Shown: one piece after another, positions 57,066-64,000 of the stretch
Numbering within the stretch: the first letter of the stretch is position 1
How the letters are laid out: every line of letters starts with the position of its first letter
From: Candidatus Paraluminiphilus aquimaris
GTDB lineage: Bacteria; Pseudomonadota; Gammaproteobacteria; Pseudomonadales; Halieaceae
Reading direction: 5' to 3'
Assembly: GCF_026230195.1 (NCBI RefSeq)
Contig: NZ_CP036501.1
Span: forward strand, 2,604,001 to 2,668,000
Length of the DNA stretch: 64,000 nucleotides
Program-made: the position numbers and the translations under genes
The notes under the pieces: model-generated
Told to the model about the DNA's origin: nothing
What the model saw: only the letters and a program-made list of their open reading frames with translations
Databases searched by the model: none

Positions 57066-60000
57066 TCCCGCTCGAGCGAGCCCAACTTCTCGGCAGATCG
57101 CCGCGCATCAAACACGCGCAAAAATTTCACCTCAGGCGTATCCAAAGGCCCCGTGACGGAGTAAACACCACTGGAGAGTCGCGTCACCTGGTCTTCAAAA
57201 ACTCGACTCGCGAGATAAGCACCCGCTGCAATAGGTAATCCGCCTGCGAGCGCCGCCACCCAAGGGATGTTCTCCACCAGCGGCAAGGTAACGGTTAGCT
57301 CAGCATCAATCACCTCGCTGGCAATATCGAAGTTACCACCCAAATCTAACCGACCACCGCCGTTTCTAATGGAAAACTCATTGATCATCACGCGCTCACC
57401 ATCGAGCGCCAAATCCCCTTTTGCTTTGTCAAAGGTCAATCCGGGATCGAAGAGCTGATTAACATTGGCGCGCTGCACTAAGCCCGCAAGATTAAAAACA
57501 CTGATAAAGCGGAGAGGTCCGGTTGCCTGGGAAGAGACGGGCAAAAAAGAGCCCTTATTTAATTCCAGCTTCACGTCACCATAGAGGCGGCCCAGCGCAA
57601 CATCTAAAGGCGAACCTGCCCAAGAAAGACTGCCCGTCACCGACCCTGAAGCAAAATCAACGACCGAATCAGTATTGACGACAGACAGTGTCGACGCGGC
57701 AGGGCCAAGCTGGAAATCAATCGAAGCTGAGGTTGCGGCGCCCTCTCCCAGAGTCCAGTCAACCTGATTTTTCTCACCGAGCGTCACACCGTCGATGATA
57801 CCGTTGATGGAGGTTAAACTAATAGACTCAGGCGCAGCGTCCACCTCAAAACCGAGCGACCCCAAGTCTTTACCGTCGCGCAAAATCGTATCAACAGCCA
57901 CTGACAGGTGCGGCAGGTCAGGCCCGATAGTTAACCCGTCGCGTTGACGAGTAAGTGTTTGATCTGTGAACTGAGGGAGTCGATCCAAATCAAGTTCCGT
58001 AATCTTCGTACTGAGCAGATTATCGGCAGGGTCGTAGTTGAGACGCCCGGATACAAAGTCGCTCACCAACTCCACGTCAAACCCGCGGCTGTTGGAGCGT
58101 CCGCTTGTTTTGACGCCGAGCAAGTCGCCGGCGCCCAACTGCACTCGATCAATCTCTAACGCCTGCCATTGAGCGTTGAAGCCACTCTCGGTGCCAGACA
58201 ACTCAAACTGAGTGATCACATCGCTCCACGCCAGCAAGTCCAGTTCGGAAAGTCGCCCCCCCACTTCAAGAGTGTTTGACGCAAGTGCTTTAGCACGTAC
58301 TGACGCATTGTCTAGCGCGCCGCCACCAATACGGGCAATTCCAGACCAGCCTTCGACCTTGCGCGCTGCGTAACCGGTCAGTACGTCACCATAAGTAAAG
58401 GCAAGGTCAGATGCGTCAGACAGATCAAGATCCACACGCAATGGGAGAGGTGCCTCGCGCTTCTTATCAAAAGGCGCAGGCAACGTACTCTCAAAACCTG
58501 TCAGCTCCGATACTGCCTGAAGACGTACGCCGTCTCCCGCCTGCATGGCAATCGAGAATTCCGACCTCCCCGATAGCCACGTATCGGGTATCTTGAGGCT
58601 CGCCAAGGAGGAAAGATTTGAGACGGATAAGTTGGCGCGCGTAGATAATGAGAAGCCGACTTTGCTCAAGCCCAGATCCACCGCCTGAGGATTTAGATCG
58701 AGGATGATTTCATCACCGAAAACCGTTCCCGACAGCGTTCCACCGGAGATCCCCTGGGGGTATTGATAGACGATATCCCCGTCGAGCTGAGTGACCGTTA
58801 GGGGCAGACCTGTGTACGAGAACCTCGCATCTGTGACCTCCCCGCGCGTTGTAATGCGTGGGATTCGAGGCGCACCCTTCATCGGTAAAGAGAGCTCAAA
58901 TTGCGCCGTCATAGCACCTTGGGTTTCAAGACGACGCAATGCATCACCGACGCTATCGGGAACATAGGGTATCGATGCTATTTCTCGAATAGCGTTGGGC
59001 ACTGAGCCTGCAACGTCCGCATGTGTTGTAAGCAATTGAATGCCGCCTACCCGCCCTACTTGTACGAGCGCTGAGGGCACCTCGAGCGTACCGACATCAG
59101 CTGAATCGAGATCAAAGGTCACCAGCGCATTGTCTACGGCAACGTGGCCTTTTAAATTTCTCGCCGGCGGTAAGCCCGGCATCAGCTGCACGGTATCGAG
59201 GTCTGCGAGAGCAGAAAGTTGAACGGACCTAAAAGGGTAATCCTCCTTGCGTAAGCCCCCTCGCAGGACAAAACCCACGCTCTTGGCAGCACCGGCGCCA
59301 ATCGACGTTTGCATCCATCGATACGCCTCTGGGTCAATTTTATAGGGCGTGAACTTGAGCACCCTATCCGATGGCGCGCTTTCAGCGCCGAGTACAACAT
59401 TTAACTCAGGAACAATTGAGCTATTCGCCCTAAGGGGCAAACTGGCAGAGATCAAACCCTGGGCAACAAAATCTCCAGCATCGCTGAGCACTCGACCGTC
59501 TCTGATCACGATGCGATCTCCGCTGATCAAGAAGTCGGCCAACGCTGAAACACTCCCAAGCGCCAATGGCTCCTTGAATTGAGTGGGTATCGAAAAAGAG
59601 AAGTCCTCGCTTTGTACTTGGATGGAGCCCGCGCCATTCTCATAGCCCACTGACGCAGATAAATTAGTGATCCCGGGCAACGGCGTATTTTCAATGATCC
59701 CAAAATTGCGAATGTCGATACCGGCTCGCTTAACAGCAAGTTGCCGATAATCTCCAGCCAGAGTTAACGCCGCGATCTGTCCTGAGGGTCGCATCACTTG
59801 GATTTTTTCAACTACATCCTCGGGTAGTAAGCCGGTGCCGAGAAGGGTCGCGGCCGCCGCGGCTACGTCAACGTCATTCATCACCAGCGCCCACTCGTCA
59901 TCGAAAAGGCCCAGATGAAGGTTATCAAGCGATAACTGCGTTTCATCCAATGCAAGCGAGAGCGCATCGAAATTGAGCCAGGCACCTGAGCCCTCAGACT

Positions 60001-60859
60001 CGGCAACGCCAAGTACCGACAACGCAATCTCATTTGACGAATTGGCTCCGGTCTCTACAGAGACGTTACCGTCAGCCTGAAACGTAGAGGTAAATACACC
60101 GTTGGCGGCATCAGTCCAAAAGAGAATATCGCCGCGGCCGGATATTGGCATATCAAAAAACGAAGCCATCGCAGCGATATTAGCTGCCGTGATTCGACCG
60201 TTTATGCCACCCACGAAGCCTCTTAGATCAAACGGATCACCCACACCCGATCCGCTGGCATTGATTCTTAGATCACCATCCCCTCTCGCGCTGAGCTGCA
60301 ATTCGCGCGAGCTTCCGTCTCGCCTTAGGTCCAGATCCACCTCGAGTAAGAGCCTGTCCTCCTCCTCACCTTGATCCCGCAGCAGGAGGACTTTTGTGTT
60401 TTGTAAGGTAAGCCTCTCGATTTCACTGGCGAAAACACCCGGATCGATAGGGATCACAATACTCCCCGCCGAGTTTTCTAACCTTGCAGGAATATCAACG
60501 TCTCGCGCTTTCCACTCGGACAAAATCAACTGACGCTGCAGTAGGCTTCGCCATGGGTTTACCGTGATCTGAAGCTCATCAGCCTGAAAGACGGGCGCGT
60601 TTTGCGTGGCGTCTTGGTAAATAACCACATCAGTGACTTTCAGCTTGGGCCGAAAGCCTGACATCTCGCCTTCCAAAGACCCAATATCAGCGCGAAAGCC
60701 CGTTCGGGCTTCTATCGCCTCGGTCACGGCATCGTTTACCGAGGGCAGCATCGATAGGAGAACTGTTGTCGAACTGACTGCAATCGCGAGCCCCACCAGA
60801 AGCGTCAGCAGCGTGCGCCAAAGAAGCCCACTGATAAAATGATAGATCCGCTCAATCAT
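57026..60859 (-). CDS. yhdP: YhdP-family AsmA-like envelope protein
   Basis: Very large inner-membrane-anchored periplasmic protein of the AsmA/TamB group; YhdP with TamB and YdbH moves phospholipid to the outer membrane in E. coli. The 1277 residues (E. coli about 1266) have one N-terminal membrane segment (about 12-36), a long repetitive beta region, and a C-terminal block (FNLAGLVQRANVNQLFDPG, LDLGGNFDIASEVIDAELTV, VAALAGGLPIAAGAYLASRV) specific to YhdP. It overlaps maf by 8 bp. In Pseudomonas and E. coli rng lies between maf and yhdP; it is missing here. Confidence 0.92.
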   Translation of the reverse strand: MIERIYHFISGLLWRTLLTLLVGLAIAVSSTTVLLSMLPSVNDAVTEAIEARTGFRADIGSLEGEMSGFRPKLKVTDVVIYQDATQNAPVFQADELQITVNPWRSLLQRQLILSEWKARDVDIPARLENSAGSIVIPIDPGVFASEIERLTLQNTKVLLLRDQGEEEDRLLLEVDLDLRRDGSSRELQLSARGDGDLRINASGSGVGDPFDLRGFVGGINGRITAANIAAMASFFDMPISGRGDILFWTDAANGVFTSTFQADGNVSVETGANSSNEIALSVLGVAESEGSGAWLNFDALSLALDETQLSLDNLHLGLFDDEWALVMNDVDVAAAAATLLGTGLLPEDVVEKIQVMRPSGQIAALTLAGDYRQLAVKRAGIDIRNFGIIENTPLPGITNLSASVGYENGAGSIQVQSEDFSFSIPTQFKEPLALGSVSALADFLISGDRIVIRDGRVLSDAGDFVAQGLISASLPLRANSSIVPELNVVLGAESAPSDRVLKFTPYKIDPEAYRWMQTSIGAGAAKSVGFVLRGGLRKEDYPFRSVQLSALADLDTVQLMPGLPPARNLKGHVAVDNALVTFDLDSADVGTLEVPSALVQVGRVGGIQLLTTHADVAGSVPNAIREIASIPYVPDSVGDALRRLETQGAMTAQFELSLPMKGAPRIPRITTRGEVTDARFSYTGLPLTVTQLDGDIVYQYPQGISGGTLSGTVFGDEIILDLNPQAVDLGLSKVGFSLSTRANLSVSNLSSLASLKIPDTWLSGRSEFSIAMQAGDGVRLQAVSELTGFESTLPAPFDKKREAPLPLRVDLDLSDASDLAFTYGDVLTGYAARKVEGWSGIARIGGGALDNASVRAKALASNTLEVGGRLSELDLLAWSDVITQFELSGTESGFNAQWQALEIDRVQLGAGDLLGVKTSGRSNSRGFDVELVSDFVSGRLNYDPADNLLSTKITELDLDRLPQFTDQTLTRQRDGLTIGPDLPHLSVAVDTILRDGKDLGSLGFEVDAAPESISLTSINGIIDGVTLGEKNQVDWTLGEGAATSASIDFQLGPAASTLSVVNTDSVVDFASGSVTGSLSWAGSPLDVALGRLYGDVKLELNKGSFLPVSSQATGPLRFISVFNLAGLVQRANVNQLFDPGLTFDKAKGDLALDGERVMINEFSIRNGGGRLDLGGNFDIASEVIDAELTVTLPLVENIPWVAALAGGLPIAAGAYLASRVFEDQVTRLSSGVYSVTGPLDTPEVKFLRVFDARRSAEKLGSLERDQSSESDSGSDRK

Positions 60860-61430
60860 CCCAAATACTCAGACGTGTCTGAACACCTGCGACATCCAAA
60901 AGCTCTTTTGTTTCGGATAGCGGTAAACCCACTACGGCGCTGTAGCTCCCCTCGAGACGCCGAACAAAAGCACCGGCGAGTCCTTGAATAGCGTAGGCGC
61001 CGGCTTTGTCCCAGGGCTCATCAGTCGCAAGGTAGGCCTCAATAAGGGAATGCTCGAGCTCGGTAAAGGTTACTCGCGTATTGGACAGTCTCGTTTCCAG
61101 ATTCCCATCAACCATGATCGCTACCGCTGTCATCACATTATGAGTTTGACCGCTCAACGCTCGTAACATTCCCCGTGCATCGTCAATGGATACCGGTTTT
61201 TGCAAAATTTTGTCCGACGAAACCACAATCGTGTCAGATCCAATTACTGCGCTCTCATGCGCGGTTACTGCGCGCGCTTTTTCTATCGCCATCCGTAAAA
61301 CATAGTCTTCAGGCCCTTCACCTGAAAAAGGGGTTTCATCAATATTGGCGGCAAGACAATCAAAATCTTGGACAAGCACCGAGAGTAGCTCCTGTCGCCT
61401 TGGACTCGCGCTTGCAAGTATGAGTCTCAT
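60852..61430 (-). CDS. maf: Maf-family nucleoside triphosphate pyrophosphatase
   Basis: Hydrolyses dTTP/UTP or modified nucleotides and affects septation in some bacteria. The 192 residues include ASASPRRQELLSVL, DETPFSGEGPEDYVLRMA, IGSDTIV and the C-terminal AYAIQGLAGAFVRRLEGSYS block followed by VVGLPL, which fits the YhdE (dTTP/UTP) subfamily. Its ATG overlaps the mreD stop (ATGA). Confidence 0.93.
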   Translation of the reverse strand: MRLILASASPRRQELLSVLVQDFDCLAANIDETPFSGEGPEDYVLRMAIEKARAVTAHESAVIGSDTIVVSSDKILQKPVSIDDARGMLRALSGQTHNVMTAVAIMVDGNLETRLSNTRVTFTELEHSLIEAYLATDEPWDKAGAYAIQGLAGAFVRRLEGSYSAVVGLPLSETKELLDVAGVQTRLSIWDD

Positions 61431-61915
61431 AAAAGACGCCCAAGTCTAAATCTAATGAGATCTAGACCATTGCAAAACGGCCTCCAAAGCAGTGCCGAGA
61501 CACCCGCTGAAATCAGATAAGACAGCCCACTGGACGACACCCCTATAAGCGATAAGGTCAACCGGTGAAGCGCCAAATAAATCCCCATGAGAAGGAAAAT
61601 CAGTAGTGACTGGGATATCCCATCGAGCTGTCTAATCGTATGGATATTTCCCAACAACACGTATGCAACAAGTGACATGCCGATCGATGCACTTCCAATA
61701 AAACTGCCCTCTACCAAGCTCACAAGCGCACCGACGAAGAAAGCAAACACCATCCCAAATCTTGCGGGTGAGGCCACAATCCAATAACAGGCACAAAGCT
61801 CAATAATGCGGGGGAGCCATGCGCCAACTGCTGGATAATAAAACGCTTGTAACAGCACAACGACAACAACGAGGGAGCAAACCATCGAGCCATAGACGTT
61901 CCGCTGGTCCATCAT
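61427..61915 (-). CDS. mreD: Rod-shape determining protein MreD
   Basis: Small integral membrane component of the elongasome. The 162 residues are almost wholly hydrophobic, with five or six membrane segments and short basic loops; MDQRNVYGSMVC is the N-terminus and LDLIRFRLGRLL the C-terminus. Sequence motifs are weak, as usual, but size, topology and position between mreC and maf are clear. The codon before the ATG is also ATG. Confidence 0.9.
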   Translation of the reverse strand: MMDQRNVYGSMVCSLVVVVVLLQAFYYPAVGAWLPRIIELCACYWIVASPARFGMVFAFFVGALVSLVEGSFIGSASIGMSLVAYVLLGNIHTIRQLDGISQSLLIFLLMGIYLALHRLTLSLIGVSSSGLSYLISAGVSALLWRPFCNGLDLIRFRLGRLL

Positions 61916-61927
61916 GCTAACGCTCCC

Positions 61928-62755
61928 TTACTCTGACTCGAGATCCGTAAGAATAAGGACATGACTTTCAACATCCAACTTGGCTAGCGGCTCTATCGAC
62001 ACAGTAAGGTAAGCCGCGTCCGCTGAGGTCGTTGTCTCTGCGGTTAAACCCACGGGATAGCCGGCGGGGAACCGCCCACCCAAACCCGAGGTTACCCACA
62101 AGTCGCCCTCGCTGACCTCAGACGTGCTGGCCAAATTTCTCACCAATAAGCGATTGAACAGACCTACACCCTCAGCTATTCCGCGCTGACCTGTACGATT
62201 GTTAAGAACCGGCAAACCGTGTTGACTATCGGTGACGAGAAGCGCTCGACTCGCAGACACACCAACCTGCACTAGCTGGCCCATGACGCCCTCCGCATTC
62301 AACAAAGGTGCCCCTTCCGAAATACCGTGCCGCTCACCCCGATCAATGGTCAATAAATGACGGTTGGGATCAGGAGACACAGCAATAACTCGCGCTACCG
62401 TCATCGTTGCATCGTCAGCCACCGGCGAGTTAAGCAGCGCACGATAACGCATGTTCTCGGCTGCCAACGCCTCCATGCGCTGTGCCCTCGCACTTAGGAT
62501 GAGGTTGCGGTCCTCGAGCTCTTGAATGCGTGCGCGCATCTGGGCACGCGATTCGGTGTAATTACTCACGGACTGAACAAGACTTTTAGGGACTTCAACA
62601 ACGGAAAGAGAGAGCGCGTTCACGTCAGCGCCCCAGCCGTTCACGCGTTTCATAACGCCTGTATCGCGAAACAACGCGACGAGGCACCAGCCTATCAAGA
62701 CCAGTGTGAGCAATCTCAGCGTCAGGTATTTAGGGCGTGAAAAAAGAGTGGCGAT
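61928..62755 (-). CDS. mreC: Rod-shape determining protein MreC (apparent ATC start)
   Basis: Bitopic scaffold linking MreB to the PBP2/RodA synthase. From ATC 62753-62755 the product has 275 residues: a short tail ATLFSRPKYLTLR, a membrane segment (about 15-31), a coiled coil (about 57-100) and two beta-barrel domains with RVIAVSPDPNRHLLTIDRG and VTSGLGGRFPAGYPVG. An in-frame TAG (62765-62767) excludes any upstream ATG. AGGAG at 62762-62766 is six bases before the ATC, and ATLFSR matches the family N-terminus. The fallback, TTG 62711-62713, removes the cytoplasmic tail and has no ribosome-binding site. Confidence 0.88.
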   Translation of the reverse strand: MATLFSRPKYLTLRLLTLVLIGWCLVALFRDTGVMKRVNGWGADVNALSLSVVEVPKSLVQSVSNYTESRAQMRARIQELEDRNLILSARAQRMEALAAENMRYRALLNSPVADDATMTVARVIAVSPDPNRHLLTIDRGERHGISEGAPLLNAEGVMGQLVQVGVSASRALLVTDSQHGLPVLNNRTGQRGIAEGVGLFNRLLVRNLASTSEVSEGDLWVTSGLGGRFPAGYPVGLTAETTTSADAAYLTVSIEPLAKLDVESHVLILTDLESE

Positions 62756-62766
62756 GGCAAGCTCCT
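62753..62766 (-). promoter_or_regulatory. Shine-Dalgarno and ATC start of mreC
   Basis: On the minus strand AGGAG, six bases (CTTGCC), then ATC. The spacing is ideal, and no ATG, GTG or TTG lies in frame within the next 13 codons. Confidence 0.65.
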
Positions 62767-62789
62767 AAGGTGGCGTCGACCTCGGAGTT

Positions 62790-63833
62790 CTACTCGGTCG
62801 ACATGAGGTCCAATGAGTAGTTGTCCATCAACTCGAGCGCCATACCACCGCCCCTTACCACGCAGGTAAGAGGATCTTCGGCGATGAGTACGGGCAACCC
62901 CGTTTCCTCTGCGATCCGCGCATCGAGATCTCGCAGCAGTGCACCACCGCCCGTCAATACGATCCCTTGCTCGGCGATATCAGCCGCTAGCTCCGGTGGC
63001 GATTGCTCAAGAGCCATTCTCACGGCGCGGATGATCGCGTCAACGGGTTCTTCGAGCGCCGTCATGACATCTGTACTGTTGAGGGTAAACGTGCGTGGAA
63101 CGCCCTCAGCAAGATGGCGACCTCTTACGTCGATCTCGCGCTGCTCGCTGTTCACCCACACGCAACCCACTTCCTGCTTTATGCGCTCGGCAGTCGCATC
63201 ACCAATGAGGCAGCCGAATCGACGACGTACATGCGCAACAATCGCTTCATCAAAGCGATCACCACCCACCCGGATCGAGTCTCTGTAAACCACACCACTA
63301 AGCGAAATCAGGGCTATTTCTGTCGTGCCACCACCTATATCAACAACCATGCACCCGATGGCTTCTTCCACCTTAAGGCCTGCGCCAATCGCGGCCGCCA
63401 TAGGCTCTTCAATTAATCTAACGTCTCGCGCTCCTGCACCCTCCGCGGAACGACGAATCGCCTCCCGCTCAACCTGGGTGGAGAGGCAAGGGACACAAAT
63501 GAGCACTCGAGGGCTGGGTCTCAACCACGAAGAGTGCGTGTCATGCACCTTGAGAATAAAGTGTTGAAGCATCTTTTCAGTGACCTGAAAATCAGCGATA
63601 ACCCCGTCTTTAAGAGGGCGAATCGCCGTAATATTGCCGGGTGTTCGTCCCAGCATACGTTTCGCTTCGGTACCCACTGCCTCAATCGACTTTTGGCCGT
63701 TGTGCACGCGAATCGCAACAACAGAAGGCTCATCTAAAATGATACCTCTGTCCTTGACGTAAATAAGTGTGTTAGCCGTACCGAGGTCGATCGATAGATC
63801 GGTTGAGAACATCCCTCGTAAGCGCTTTAGCAT
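62790..63833 (-). CDS. mreB: Rod-shape determining actin homologue MreB
   Basis: Actin-like filament that directs lateral wall synthesis. From ATG 63831-63833 ([14 protein letters not shown]) it has 347 residues, as in E. coli. [11 protein letters not shown] is phosphate-1, [14 protein letters not shown] phosphate-2 and [15 protein letters not shown] the adenosine motif. The frame is open 19 codons further, starting MRGLIDYDV, without family support. It heads mreBCD-maf-yhdP. The 167 bp to the right edge contain no gene; a TATATAAC near 63849-63856 is a possible -10 element. Confidence 0.96.
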   Translation of the reverse strand: MLKRLRGMFSTDLSIDLGTANTLIYVKDRGIILDEPSVVAIRVHNGQKSIEAVGTEAKRMLGRTPGNITAIRPLKDGVIADFQVTEKMLQHFILKVHDTHSSWLRPSPRVLICVPCLSTQVEREAIRRSAEGAGARDVRLIEEPMAAAIGAGLKVEEAIGCMVVDIGGGTTEIALISLSGVVYRDSIRVGGDRFDEAIVAHVRRRFGCLIGDATAERIKQEVGCVWVNSEQREIDVRGRHLAEGVPRTFTLNSTDVMTALEEPVDAIIRAVRMALEQSPPELAADIAEQGIVLTGGGALLRDLDARIAEETGLPVLIAEDPLTCVVRGGGMALELMDNYSLDLMSTE

Positions 63834-64000
63834 TGTTTTTTGCCCATGGATTGGTGCGTTATATACATCGTAGTCAATGAGCCCCCTCATCGACTACCCG
63901 GGTGTGACTTCTCCCGAAAACTGACCTTCGCCAGCGTAATGCGATCTCCTTATGAAATGTAACAATCGGACAGTTTTTGAGCAAGCTGGATTGTGGTAGT

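Overview
The window is a chromosomal housekeeping segment of a gammaproteobacterium. Gene order matches the Pseudomonas-type layout of the division and cell-wall (dcw) cluster, the rplM-rpsI-petABC-sspAB block, the hisD-hisG-murA-ibaG block, the kds-lpt-rpoN-hpf-rapZ operon and the mreBCD-maf-yhdP block. Moderate GC, very tight packing and several conserved neighbours missing suggest a compact marine lineage, possibly near the OM60/NOR5 (Halieaceae) group; that placement is inference. I see no prophage, insertion sequence, CRISPR array, tRNA or rRNA.

Layout: 1-175 holds the 3' end of an unrecognised gene. Malate synthase G follows (312-2486), then a type IV pilus locus: pilA on the minus strand behind a clear sigma-54 promoter, and pilB-pilC-pilD-coaE on the plus strand. 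From 7852 to 30797 nearly everything is on the minus strand. In transcription order it runs mraZ, rsmH, ftsL, ftsI, murE, murF, mraY, murD, ftsW, murG, murC, ddlB, ftsQ, ftsA, ftsZ, lpxC, an M23 peptidase gene, secA, argJ and a Nudix gene. Most dcw junctions are stop-start overlaps, and the cluster is headed by a recognisable promoter with phased MraZ repeats.

At 31139-31480 lies the RNase P RNA gene, with its own promoter and terminator. Next come rsmI (minus), lpoA-yraN-SIS protein (plus), sspB-sspA, a fused cytochrome b/c1 gene with petA, rpsI-rplM and zapE (all minus), zapG (plus), a Nif3-family gene (minus), an AlgW/DegS protease gene (plus), and hisD-hisG-murA-ibaG-mlaC (minus). Divergently, a calcium/sodium antiporter gene, kdsD, kdsC, lptC, lptA, lptB, rpoN, hpf and rapZ run on the plus strand, followed by mgtE and darP. 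The right end is the minus-strand mreB-mreC-mreD-maf-yhdP block.

Functionally this is an envelope-building region: precursor synthesis (mur, mraY, ddlB), septal machinery (fts), elongation machinery (mre), lipid A and Kdo supply (lpxC, kdsC, kdsD), LPS export (lptABC) and outer-membrane lipid homeostasis (mlaC, yhdP), with SecA export and the bc1 complex. rpoN is here and pilA carries a sigma-54 promoter, so regulator and target sit in the same window.

No wholly new system stands out. The points most worth a second look are the single-frame cytochrome b-c1 fusion, mreC with no ATG, GTG or TTG near its family start but an ATC behind a perfect Shine-Dalgarno sequence, Gln instead of Asn in the FtsI SxN motif, an mlaC separated from the rest of its transporter operon, and a DiaA-position SIS protein that has lost the family's sugar-phosphate signature.
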